A DNA stretch of 23,066 nucleotides from CALZBJ01 sp945619025 (GTDB taxonomy: Bacteria; Pseudomonadota; Gammaproteobacteria; Cardiobacteriales; Wohlfahrtiimonadaceae): positions 1 to 23,066 of the forward strand of contig CALZBJ010000024.1 of assembly GCA_945619025.1 (NCBI GenBank), given 5' to 3'. Below the pieces are notes generated by a model. That model did no database searches and was not told the DNA's origin. It was given only the letters and a program-made list of their open reading frames with translations. Shown in pieces: positions 1 through 7,008 of the stretch. Both the position numbers and the translations under genes were made by a program. Each line of letters starts with the position of its first letter. Position 1 is the stretch's first letter.

Positions 1-3
1 TAA

Positions 4-26
4 AATCTTCGGCAGAATCTTCGGCA
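4..26. repeat. Two 11-bp direct repeats at the left edge
   Basis: The 11-mer aatcttcggca occurs at 4-14 and again at 16-26, a 12-bp period. Short repeats spaced by about one helical turn next to an integrase gene are typical of integrase arm-type or excisionase sites, but this assignment is inference. The repeat could also continue to the left of the window. Confidence 0.5.
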
Positions 27-47
27 TTTTTATGCTGGACAACAAAA

Positions 48-70
48 AAGCCCTTTAAAATCAAGGGCTT
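48..70. terminator. Hairpin terminator left of the integrase
   Basis: A perfect 8-bp inverted repeat (aagccctt at 48-55, aagggctt at 63-70) with a 7-base loop is preceded by a run of A. It therefore reads as stem plus T-tract on the minus strand; on the plus strand the following bases are only moderately T-rich. It could insulate the integrase from the neighbouring chromosomal gene in either direction. Confidence 0.6.
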
Positions 71-211
71 CTGTGTTTTATGTGGTGGACATAGGTTCTA
101 CCGAGGACTATATCTACTCATGTCAGAACGTGTTTTAATCCGATACGAATCAGTATTATAGCGGTTTTCCGAACATTGCGATATCCGCTGAATTCATATA
201 AACTCGACATT

Positions 212-235
212 AATGGTACGTAAAATGGTACGTAA
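212..235. repeat. Perfect tandem 12-bp repeat in the integrase promoter
   Basis: The 12-mer aatggtacgtaa is present twice in exact tandem (212-223 and 224-235). It ends two bases before a TATAAT box, so it covers the -35 region of the integrase promoter. The core ggtacgta is close to self-complementary (gtac, tacgta). It is probably a binding site for a regulator, an excisionase/AlpA-like protein or the integrase itself. This is inferred from position only. Confidence 0.6.
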
Positions 236-237
236 TT

Positions 238-243
238 TATAAT
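238..243 (+). promoter_or_regulatory. TATAAT -10 box of the integrase gene
   Basis: A perfect TATAAT lies 18 bases before the integrase ATG. No good TTGACA-like -35 hexamer is visible at the usual distance; that space is occupied by the tandem 12-bp repeat, which would fit a promoter that depends on, or is controlled by, a DNA-binding protein. Confidence 0.5.
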
Positions 244-261
244 GCTTCAGGTTAAAATAAT

Positions 262-1509
262 ATGGCTATAAAACTCACAAATACATTTATTCAAAATGTC
301 AGACCGGCAGATAAAGAATATAGGATTGGTGATTATATTTCTGGATTATATCTTAGGGTATTAGTTTCTGGTTCTTTAGTTTGGGATTTTCGATATGTCA
401 GTCCCATCACTAAAAAAAGATGCTGGTTAGCTCTGGGATTTTATCGGAAGGAAAACAGCAAGCAAGTCATTATATCGATTGCTGATGCTCGCGATAAAGT
501 TGAACAGCTATATGTCACAATTCAAAATGGGGAAGATCCTAAAATTGAGGATAACAACACGCTATTTAAAACCCTGTACGCTGAATGGCAAGCCAAACGT
601 GAAGAGCTCACTCTCAATCAAAAACATGTTGAGGCAATGCACTCAGCTACCACTCGCTTTATCCTTCCACAACTTGGCGAGATGCCAATAGAAGAGATTA
701 AACCTCACATGATCGCCGACTCTCTAAGAGAACTGGAAGAGTCTGGACGCTACGCAACACTTGGAAAAGTAAAGTCTAACCTTAATCTTATGTTCCGGGA
801 TTGGGTCGTTCGTGGCTATATCCATGAAAATACCGCTGAACAAATTCCACGATCCGCTTTTGCTACAAAAGAACCTGTCGCTCAAAGACATTTAAGCCTA
901 GATCAAATCCACCTATTACATCAATATTTACAGAATAAAAGCGCCAGTCTATTAATCCGTTTAGCTGTTGAATTTATTGCCCGTACAGGACTACGCGCAA
1001 ATGAAGCATGTCAGGCACGTTGGGATGAGTTTGATGAGGAATATCAGGTATTATCGATCTATAAAGGCCGTATGAAAAACCGAAAAGAACACCTTGTTCC
1101 GCTCTCTCGGCAAGGATCTAAGATTATAAAAAAGCTCCGAAAATTGGGGACGGATAAAACAGAGTACCTCTTTTTCGATCCTACTTCTAAAGCAGGCCAC
1201 CTAAACTTGGAAGCCCCTAGAAATTCACTAAAAAATTATAACGTGCCTACCACCGCTCATGGGCTTCGCCACCTCTTCTCTACCTTATTAAATGAGGTCA
1301 TGACGGTCGATGCTAATCTGATTGAATCATGCCTATCGCATACCCCAAGAAGAACATCACGCGCCAACTATAATAAGGCAAAACTGGTCATGCCAATGCG
1401 CGAAGCCTTTCAGGAATATTCAGATCACCTAGATCGCTGCAAGACCGAAGATGATAACCAAAAATGGATTAGTGATAACAATATCATTCTGCTTAATACA
1501 AAAAATTAA
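262..1509 (+). CDS. int: P4-type tyrosine site-specific integrase
   Basis: This enzyme would catalyse integration and excision of the element through a 3'-phosphotyrosine intermediate. The 415-residue length is usual for the P4 family. Residues 1-95 look like the N-terminal DUF4102 arm-binding domain, about 100-190 form the core-binding helical domain, and 210-390 the catalytic domain. Visible catalytic residues are R245 (in TGLRANEA), the H333-x-x-R336 box (HGLR), H360 and the nucleophile Y370. A TATAAT box and weak AGG ribosome-binding bases precede the ATG. The gene reads away from the presumed attachment end, as is common for P4-like islands. The family assignment is strong; the integration target cannot be read from the window. 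Confidence 0.95.
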   Translation: MAIKLTNTFIQNVRPADKEYRIGDYISGLYLRVLVSGSLVWDFRYVSPITKKRCWLALGFYRKENSKQVIISIADARDKVEQLYVTIQNGEDPKIEDNNTLFKTLYAEWQAKREELTLNQKHVEAMHSATTRFILPQLGEMPIEEIKPHMIADSLRELEESGRYATLGKVKSNLNLMFRDWVVRGYIHENTAEQIPRSAFATKEPVAQRHLSLDQIHLLHQYLQNKSASLLIRLAVEFIARTGLRANEACQARWDEFDEEYQVLSIYKGRMKNRKEHLVPLSRQGSKIIKKLRKLGTDKTEYLFFDPTSKAGHLNLEAPRNSLKNYNVPTTAHGLRHLFSTLLNEVMTVDANLIESCLSHTPRRTSRANYNKAKLVMPMREAFQEYSDHLDRCKTEDDNQKWISDNNIILLNTKN

Positions 1510-1523
1510 CAGAGAATTTAAAT

Positions 1524-1601
1524 ATGGAATTATTAATCACCCTTGTGGGACTTGTAGGATCATCAATGATAGTGGTGGGAATTAAGATGATGGTGAGGTA
1601 A
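1524..1601 (+). CDS. Possible 25-residue single-span membrane peptide
   Basis: An ATG 14 bases after the integrase stop opens a 25-codon frame encoding a very hydrophobic peptide (MELLITLVGLVGSSMIVVG, then IKMMVR), the size of one membrane span with a basic C-terminal end. A weak agagaa lies just upstream. The frame is cut short: compared with the related copy at 3736-3862 this copy lacks two bases near 1590, and downstream of that gap a second frame stays open to 1713 with the conserved segment GLIHETxFFRxVKHP. The ancestral gene was therefore probably a longer small protein of about 55-60 residues. It is either a functional short peptide or a frameshift-broken gene; function unknown. Confidence 0.35.
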   Translation: MELLITLVGLVGSSMIVVGIKMMVR

Positions 1602-1675
1602 AGGCCTCATCCATGAGACCGACTTCTTCCGCAAAGTAAAACACCCTAGCGTAGATAGGGTAAATGCTCAAACCA
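1551..1675. repeat. Left copy of ~125-bp direct repeat flanking rnlAB
   Basis: This stretch aligns with 3736-3862 in the same orientation, with roughly 16 substitutions and one 2-base gap, about 85% identity by hand count. Blocks such as tcaatgatagtggtggga and ggcctcatccatgagacc are identical. Many differences fall in the small-protein frame as conservative changes (D/N, R/K, V/I), so the repeat was protein-coding. The left copy keeps the hydrophobic 5' part and loses the terminator hairpin; the right copy is the reverse. Confidence 0.85.
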
Positions 1676-1768
1676 ATATTATTTGGCAATTTCTTACCAA
1701 AGTTTTTAGATGAATTTAAAGCACTAAGATGCCTATTTATAAGAATGCATTAAAAACTCACAAAAATG

Positions 1769-1780
1769 ATAATATATTAT
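1769..1780. promoter_or_regulatory. AT palindrome upstream of rnlA, possible operator or promoter
   Basis: The 12-base sequence ataatatattat is a perfect palindrome 47 bases before the preferred rnlA start, in a region that contains several -10-like AT hexamers. Toxin-antitoxin operons are often autoregulated at such palindromes, but in this AT-rich stretch a chance palindrome is also plausible. Confidence 0.25.
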
Positions 1781-1826
1781 TACTTGTTTTTTTAATCATA
1801 AACATACTATTAAAATGGTGAGCTTA

Positions 1827-3308
1827 ATGTCAAAAAATAAATATTATGCAGTTCGAGTTGGAAGAGAGCCTGGTATATATGAATCTTGGGATGAATGTAG
1901 CGCCCAAGTTAATGGTTTTAAGGGAGCTGAATATAAAAGTTTTAAAACTAGAGACGAGGCTGAAATATATCTGAATAACAAAACAACTGATAATAATGAA
2001 GATAAAAAAGCAGACAGTAATAATGATGAATTAGTGGATTATGATCAATTAGTCATTGATGATTTAAATAACTCTCGAGTAGTCGCTTTTGTTGATGGAA
2101 GTTTCAGTGATAAAGGAGGTGAGCCTTTAGCGGGCTTTGGCTGTTATATTTTACCATCTTCAAATAGTCAACCTGTCGAGATAAGCGATAAAGTACACTC
2201 TAAAAAATTTATTGAGACTAGAAATATTGCACCGGAAATCTTCGCCACATTGGAAGCTTTAAAGTGGGCTGTTGCAAATGGACACAAAGCAATTACTATT
2301 TATCATGATTTAGAACACACAGGTAAGTGGGCTAGGAAGGAATATAGAGCAAGCACGGAAATAGCGAAACTCTTTATAAGAGAATTAGAAGAAAAATTTA
2401 ATAATGTTATAGATATTAAATATACTTGGGTAAAAAGCCACTCAGGAATAGAGTATAATGAAAAAGCTGACCAACTAGCCTCTAATGCGATAAAAAATCA
2501 AAGAAAGCCTGTAGCTAAATATGGAAATAATTTTTTTACAGGTAGAAATGTTTCTGAAGAGGAAGTTAATAAAATTATTAAAGAACTCAAAGAGTTCGAT
2601 AATGTTCATTCTTTTGATGAAGAATTAACAAACGGAGGGAAAAAATATACTTTTGAGAAAGTGATGGATGGAAAAAGGCAGGAGAAATTAACAGTAATTT
2701 TTTACCCCAAAGATAAGACAACTCTTCTGCAAGGAAAGGTTGAGTCCCTTTTCTCGATTTTTTTATCACGTTATACGATACATCTTCCAGACTTTGAGAT
2801 GATAAGGGCGTATAGTGACTCATATAGAACTACAATCAAAAATCAGAGTATAGATGGAAAAATTGCAGAATTAAATTTACCAAAAAACTATCCTATAAGC
2901 TCAATAACTCTTTTAAAACAGTCATTTGTTATGCTTGATATAGCTAAAAATGAACGAAGAGAAGAGTATGATTATACTCATTATGTTTTGCCAGTATACC
3001 GAGCACTAGAAGGACACTTAAAGTACTTGTTTGAAGAGTCTGGAGTACACCTATCTGAAAGAGATGCTGGAGGAGGTCATTTTGATAAAGATGCCACTAC
3101 AGGACTGTTTTATTTAAAAACTACTAAACTTAAAAGTCATCCAAATGCAAAAAAATTAGAGATAACCTATAATTTATACTGTAATAATAGGCATAGCGCA
3201 TCGCATTTTGGGGAAATAATCGGGAATACAGATACGACACTGTTAATAAACAATTCTGATGATGCAATCGATAGAATACAAGAAGTATTGCAAGAAATTC
3301 GTTTTTAA
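1827..3308 (+). CDS. rnlA: RNase HI-RnlA fusion: HEPN ribonuclease toxin
   Basis: This 493-residue protein joins two RNA-cleaving modules. Residues 5-49 match the RNase H1 hybrid-binding (caulimovirus-viroplasmin) domain (KYYAVRVGREPGIY, FKTRDEAEIYL). A polar linker follows to about 75. Residues 85-225 are RNase HI with all four metal ligands in place, D90, E137, D161 and D215, plus H205. From about 255 to the end the sequence matches RnlA: an LQGK/NRD-like segment, then the HEPN domain with YRALEGHL (E395), GGGHFDK and the Rx4H motif RHSASH (R455, H460). The equivalent E. coli RnlA region reads, from memory, RHSLFH. E. coli RnlA's own N-terminal TBP-like domain is missing; RNase HI stands in its place. 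Start 1827 is preferred over 1815 because GGTGAG at 1817-1822 sits five bases before it and the hybrid-binding domain begins directly. The gene is AT-rich (16 of 60 G+C in the line at 2401, against 28 of 60 within hsdR at 4861), suggesting recent acquisition. Expected role: RnlB-controlled RNase acting after phage infection. Confidence 0.88.
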   Translation: MSKNKYYAVRVGREPGIYESWDECSAQVNGFKGAEYKSFKTRDEAEIYLNNKTTDNNEDKKADSNNDELVDYDQLVIDDLNNSRVVAFVDGSFSDKGGEPLAGFGCYILPSSNSQPVEISDKVHSKKFIETRNIAPEIFATLEALKWAVANGHKAITIYHDLEHTGKWARKEYRASTEIAKLFIRELEEKFNNVIDIKYTWVKSHSGIEYNEKADQLASNAIKNQRKPVAKYGNNFFTGRNVSEEEVNKIIKELKEFDNVHSFDEELTNGGKKYTFEKVMDGKRQEKLTVIFYPKDKTTLLQGKVESLFSIFLSRYTIHLPDFEMIRAYSDSYRTTIKNQSIDGKIAELNLPKNYPISSITLLKQSFVMLDIAKNERREEYDYTHYVLPVYRALEGHLKYLFEESGVHLSERDAGGGHFDKDATTGLFYLKTTKLKSHPNAKKLEITYNLYCNNRHSASHFGEIIGNTDTTLLINNSDDAIDRIQEVLQEIRF

Positions 3309-3351
3309 ACTGAACTAGTACTAAAATGGATCATTAGGAAAACAAAAAGAG

Positions 3352-3357
3352 AGGAGG
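3352..3357 (+). promoter_or_regulatory. Strong ribosome-binding site of rnlB
   Basis: AGGAGG, a full match to the anti-Shine-Dalgarno core, lies 8 bases before the rnlB ATG. The toxin gene before it has only a modest GGTGAG. Stronger translation of the antitoxin than of the toxin fits the need for antitoxin excess. Confidence 0.75.
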
Positions 3358-3365
3358 AATTACTT

Positions 3366-3731
3366 ATGACTAAAAAATTTGAATTTATCAATTCTGAATC
3401 TCAAAGCGGTCTTTACTACCTGGTAATTTACCCAGGAATAAGATCATTAACCCAAGCTATTGATAGTTTTAACAGAGAAAATAATGTAAATTACAATGGT
3501 AAAGTTAGATCCGATTTAATTTGCCTTACAGGAGATCGCATAGGTAGGTTTATTGAAGGCGATATAGTCAATGGGAAAATTGAAAGTAGTTCTTTCAATG
3601 TTTCATCTCAAGATAACGATCTTGTCAAATTAATAAACAAAATATATATGGAGCTTCCTGAGGGTGAATTAAATAAAATTTATCCAATTGCATTTCGCAA
3701 TCAATTAAAAGAAAAAGTGAAGTGTCAATAA
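3366..3731 (+). CDS. rnlB: RnlB-like antitoxin of the RnlA toxin
   Basis: The 121-residue product is the length expected for RnlB (about 123 residues in E. coli) and sits 57 bases downstream of the RnlA fusion on the same strand, the usual rnlA-rnlB order. It shares features I recall of the RnlB family: a YLVIYPG strand at 18-24 near the N-terminus, and a central DLICLTGDRIGRF at 50-62 comparable with the DLLC...NRF stretch of E. coli RnlB. It should bind the toxin and neutralise its ribonuclease activity; loss of the unstable antitoxin after phage-induced host shut-off would free the toxin. The assignment rests on recalled family patterns plus position, so it is a little less certain than that of the toxin. 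Confidence 0.78.
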   Translation: MTKKFEFINSESQSGLYYLVIYPGIRSLTQAIDSFNRENNVNYNGKVRSDLICLTGDRIGRFIEGDIVNGKIESSSFNVSSQDNDLVKLINKIYMELPEGELNKIYPIAFRNQLKEKVKCQ

Positions 3732-3735
3732 TCAA

Positions 3736-3862
3736 CTTATCGGATTATCAATGATAGTGGTGGGAATCAAGATGATGATTGCAGGAAAAGGCCTCATCCA
3801 TGAGACCAATTTCTTCCGTGAAGTAAAACACCCTAACACAGATAAAATAAATGCTCAAACCA
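3736..3862. repeat. Right copy of ~125-bp direct repeat flanking rnlAB
   Basis: This is the same-orientation partner of 1551-1675, about 85% identical by hand. It begins five bases after the rnlB stop codon and ends inside the terminator hairpin. Only this copy has the complete hairpin, while only the left copy has the hydrophobic N-terminal codons. The rnlAB module plus one repeat length (about 2.2 kb) is what recombination between the copies would remove. Confidence 0.85.
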
Positions 3863-3873
3863 TAACGGATTGA
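3751..3873 (+). pseudogene. 5'-truncated remnant of the small repeat-encoded protein
   Basis: A 40-codon frame from ATG 3751 reads MIVVGIKMMIAGKGLIHETN and continues through FFREVKHPNTDKINAQTITD to a TGA inside the terminator stem. It corresponds to the C-terminal two-thirds of the protein whose N-terminal part is seen at 1524-1601. No ribosome-binding site precedes it and an in-frame TGA lies at 3718-3720, so it is probably a relic left at the junction with rnlB rather than an expressed gene. Confidence 0.45.
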
Positions 3874-3885
3874 GCATTGTTTTTT
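3850..3885 (+). terminator. Rho-independent terminator after rnlB
   Basis: A perfect 9-bp stem (aatgctcaa at 3850-3858, ttgagcatt at 3870-3878) with an 11-base loop is followed by g and six T. It ends plus-strand transcription from rnlAB. On the minus strand it starts 14 bases beyond the hsdR stop and is followed by tattttat, so it may serve both converging operons. Confidence 0.85.
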
Positions 3886-3891
3886 CAGGTG

Positions 3892-6800
3892 TTAATCTCT
3901 CACCCTTAAGGGTAAGACATCGTTTTGGATCATCTCGGTGTATGCTGCCTTTACCGTACGCCAATAGCGGAGGCGCGAAACGGGATCTTCTGTATTGGCT
4001 TTATAAAACTCATAATTGCTGGTGTGCCTTAGTTCCGCCTCGCCATTTTGTGCCTCGCGGTTCGGGTCGTAATTATCCACTAAAAAGCGGAGTTCGCTGG
4101 CTTGAAGCGCCCAGAGTTTAGAGAAGTCTTTCACGAGATAATCGATCGTTTCTGAGATCATATTATCGAGCAGATCATTAATATCTTGCCCGCGATATGC
4201 TTCAGGGTCATTTTGGATATTATCCCACAGCGTTCGCATAAGCCCCGCGAGTTTCGGATTCTCTTCTGAGAGTACAGAGATATATTTATTCACCTCTGCC
4301 ACCCGCTCTTCCGGGATAAAGTGGAAGCTCTGCACCACCTCATCTTTTGGAACAAAACGCTGTATCAAGGCTAAGATATAACGATAGTTAATCTCTTCGA
4401 TCTTATGAGTATAAAGCTCAAAATCAAGGTCGATGGGATCTTCTTCCTCGTCCGGTGTTGTGGCGCGAATTGTTTCAAGTGCGTTTACATACTTGCCGTG
4501 ATACTTCTCAATATCGGGCTCTTTTAGCCCAAGCTCTGCCTCAATATCAAAGTCTGCGTAATCGAAATAGACCATCGCCGATGAGAGCGCGCTATCAAAT
4601 TTCTGATAAATCTTAACAAACTCGCGCAAATCAAGCAGATCAAGCTCATCCACATCATCAGGAGTCCTCGCAATCGCTCGAAGGTTTATAACCGCCTCAG
4701 CTAAGCGCTCGACCGCCTCATCCCATGATGGTGCTAAGACGTGGCTCTCTCCCCCGTTTGAGTAGAGAATCAACGCCTCTTTAACCTGTTGCTCATAATA
4801 GTTAGGCGTTCTAAAGGTTACAATCTGCCCAAATTGCTTATTTCGATCATAGAGACGATTCGTACGTGAAAATGATTGGATGATGTTCTGCAGACTCATC
4901 GGCGGGCGATCAATAAAGAGCGTTGAGATACATGGCGCATCAAATCCGGTAAGAAGTCGGTCGACCACGATAATAATATCGATCTGCTCAGAGCGCTTTT
5001 TAAAACGCTCTTGCTTTCGCGCTAATCGTGCGTTCACATCCTGATTATAGGCGCGAATGGTATCGATCTTAAAGTTCGTCTTATAACGCGCATTATAATC
5101 CTCAAGCGCCTCGCTCATCTTCTCTTGGTTGCGAATGGAGGATTCTTCATTTTCAGAGATGGAATAGGTAATTGCCACCTTTGGAAAGTCTGGCAAAATC
5201 CGGCGCGTCTTATCGCAGATGGTGACGCTCTCATTGCCGGCAATAACGCTCTTAAAGAGATCGTAATACTCTTGGGCTGAGTTAATGCTTGAGGTGGTTA
5301 AGATCGCCCCATAGGCTTTCCCGCCCTCTTCGGCGGTAAACCCTAACTTACGGCGTGACTGATTCACAATGAAGTCGATCACATTTAAACGGTGTTTATC
5401 ATTTTCATAGGCATCGTTGGGAATGCTTTTCTCAAGCTTTACTTTATCATCATCGCTTAATTCATCGTATGAGATATCCCGATCCGGGAACATCTCTTCC
5501 ACTAATGCATCACGAGTACTTTTCATTAAGGCATGTTTATATTCCACCTGAAACCCTAAGACAGCCTTATCATTTATGGCCTCTTTTACGGTATATTCAT
5601 GCAGGCGTTTGCCATATAACCCTTCTGTCGTTCGCGCTAAATCCCCCTGCTCAGCCCGGGCATTTTCTTTAAAAATCGGTGTCCCGGTAAAGCCATACCA
5701 AAGTGCATAGTGGAAATATTGGTCAAGCTCGCGTTTCTTCTTAGGCGTAACGGCGCGGTGGCACTCATCGACAATAAACGCCACTTTCAGATTTTTAATC
5801 TTGTTATAGCGCTTTTGGTTGCGCTCGCTAATCTCTTCCGCTTCCATCCGCTTCATTAAATGGTTGAGCTTTTGGATGGTGGTCACCACCACTGTGCGAT
5901 CATCACTGCTTAATCGGCGAATTAACTCATTCACATTATCCGTTTCATCAATGGAAACTGGATCAAATTCCGCATACGAGGTGAAAGAGCTTGTGGTCTG
6001 TTGGTCAAGATCGACCCGGTCCACGATAAAAATGGTTTTATCTATATTGGGAATCTGCAGGAGATTACACGCAACTTTATAGGAGGTGAGCGTTTTACCC
6101 GATCCGGTTGTGTGCCAAATATAGCCCGAATCATGCCGTTTGGACGCATCTTTAATCGCCTCAATGGCATGGATTTGATAAGGACGCAGTAAAATCAGCG
6201 CCTCTTTATCTCGGTCGGTCACCGAATATTGAGTCACCATACGGTGCGCTTGCGGAATCGACAATACATCGCGGGCAAAGTCGATATAGTTTGTCACCGG
6301 ACGATTCTTAAGATCGACCCATTTACTTAAAAAGCTCGCATTGAGTGAATCATAATCCGCAGCAGCAATATAGCGCGTGTCGCTCGCATTACTGATGACA
6401 TACATCTGAGTTGATGAAAAGATCGGATCAAACGCGCCCTCTTTAATATATTTATGGATTTGACGGAAGCCATCCATATAGGGGTGTTGGCGGTTTTTAA
6501 GCTCAATATGAATCATCGGCAAGCCGTTCATGAGGAGGGTTACATCAAAGCGTCGATCCCGTTTTTTCGTTTCAGACTTACTGCTCTGATATTGATTAAT
6601 CACCTCATAGACGGTCGTACCACCTGCAATATCTGCACGATTAATCACGGTTAACCGAATCACGCCGAGGCTTGCATCTTCACGCTGTACCTCGACTTTC
6701 GCTTTTCCATTTTCCCCAGATAACCACTTAGCTGCCTCATAGGGATTTAAGAAGGTGAGCTGTCGTTTTACTTGGCGAAACTCCTGCTCGGTCAGAGGGA

Positions 6801-6966
6801 TGTTTTTTAGTTCTGCCCGGTTATTCTGCTCCAAAATCAAGCGAACATTGGCCCATAAGGCTTCTTCCGTTCTAAGGTCGTCTCGGTAAATCCATTGAGA
6901 TTCCCCTGAAATCAGCTGATTAATGAGATCCTCTTCAATCTTCTGTTCCGACGTAAACTTCACCAC
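3892..6966 (-). CDS. hsdR: Type I restriction enzyme, R (motor and nuclease) subunit
   Basis: This 1024-residue protein would translocate DNA using ATP and cut unmodified DNA at a distance, in complex with HsdM and HsdS. The N-terminal nuclease domain shows the PD-(D/E)xK pattern (D141, then E155-x-K157 in IELKNR). The superfamily 2 motor follows: Walker A TTGSGKT at 286-292 and the DEAD-type box DECH at 400-403, then RVDLD-like and helicase C-terminal motifs (QSFSRTNRLYDR). The length is normal and the frame intact. It starts with GTG at 6966, with AAGGAG about eight bases upstream; no ATG lies in frame nearby. It is the last gene of the hsdM-hsdS-hsdR operon, 42 bases after hsdS, and converges on rnlAB. 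Confidence 0.95.
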   Translation of the reverse strand: MVKFTSEQKIEEDLINQLISGESQWIYRDDLRTEEALWANVRLILEQNNRAELKNIPLTEQEFRQVKRQLTFLNPYEAAKWLSGENGKAKVEVQREDASLGVIRLTVINRADIAGGTTVYEVINQYQSSKSETKKRDRRFDVTLLMNGLPMIHIELKNRQHPYMDGFRQIHKYIKEGAFDPIFSSTQMYVISNASDTRYIAAADYDSLNASFLSKWVDLKNRPVTNYIDFARDVLSIPQAHRMVTQYSVTDRDKEALILLRPYQIHAIEAIKDASKRHDSGYIWHTTGSGKTLTSYKVACNLLQIPNIDKTIFIVDRVDLDQQTTSSFTSYAEFDPVSIDETDNVNELIRRLSSDDRTVVVTTIQKLNHLMKRMEAEEISERNQKRYNKIKNLKVAFIVDECHRAVTPKKKRELDQYFHYALWYGFTGTPIFKENARAEQGDLARTTEGLYGKRLHEYTVKEAINDKAVLGFQVEYKHALMKSTRDALVEEMFPDRDISYDELSDDDKVKLEKSIPNDAYENDKHRLNVIDFIVNQSRRKLGFTAEEGGKAYGAILTTSSINSAQEYYDLFKSVIAGNESVTICDKTRRILPDFPKVAITYSISENEESSIRNQEKMSEALEDYNARYKTNFKIDTIRAYNQDVNARLARKQERFKKRSEQIDIIIVVDRLLTGFDAPCISTLFIDRPPMSLQNIIQSFSRTNRLYDRNKQFGQIVTFRTPNYYEQQVKEALILYSNGGESHVLAPSWDEAVERLAEAVINLRAIARTPDDVDELDLLDLREFVKIYQKFDSALSSAMVYFDYADFDIEAELGLKEPDIEKYHGKYVNALETIRATTPDEEEDPIDLDFELYTHKIEEINYRYILALIQRFVPKDEVVQSFHFIPEERVAEVNKYISVLSEENPKLAGLMRTLWDNIQNDPEAYRGQDINDLLDNMISETIDYLVKDFSKLWALQASELRFLVDNYDPNREAQNGEAELRHTSNYEFYKANTEDPVSRLRYWRTVKAAYTEMIQNDVLPLRVRD

Positions 6967-7008
6967 CCCGCATCTCCTTCTCTTATCGTTTAGCTTATTT
7001 TTATCGTG

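Noticed and set aside
71..211. Possible tRNA or tmRNA 3' end as attachment site
   Set aside because: A GGTTCTA string resembles a T-loop, but there is no matching stem, acceptor pairing or CCA, and no second copy in the window.
1815..1826. ATG at 1815 as rnlA start
   Set aside because: It has no ribosome-binding site in front, while GGTGAG lies between it and the ATG at 1827, where the conserved domain begins.
1827..2520. Retroelement or plant-virus viroplasmin because of the RNase H and viroplasmin-like domains
   Set aside because: There is no reverse transcriptase motif. The hybrid-binding domain is normal in bacterial RNase H1, and the rest of the chain matches RnlA.
2587..2823. Open frame on the minus strand inside rnlA
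   Set aside because: It is a shadow in the conserved RnlA coding region with no independent support.
3870..4121. Plus-strand frame starting in the rnlB terminator
   Set aside because: It starts inside the hairpin and runs antisense to the hsdR C-terminus; no family pattern.
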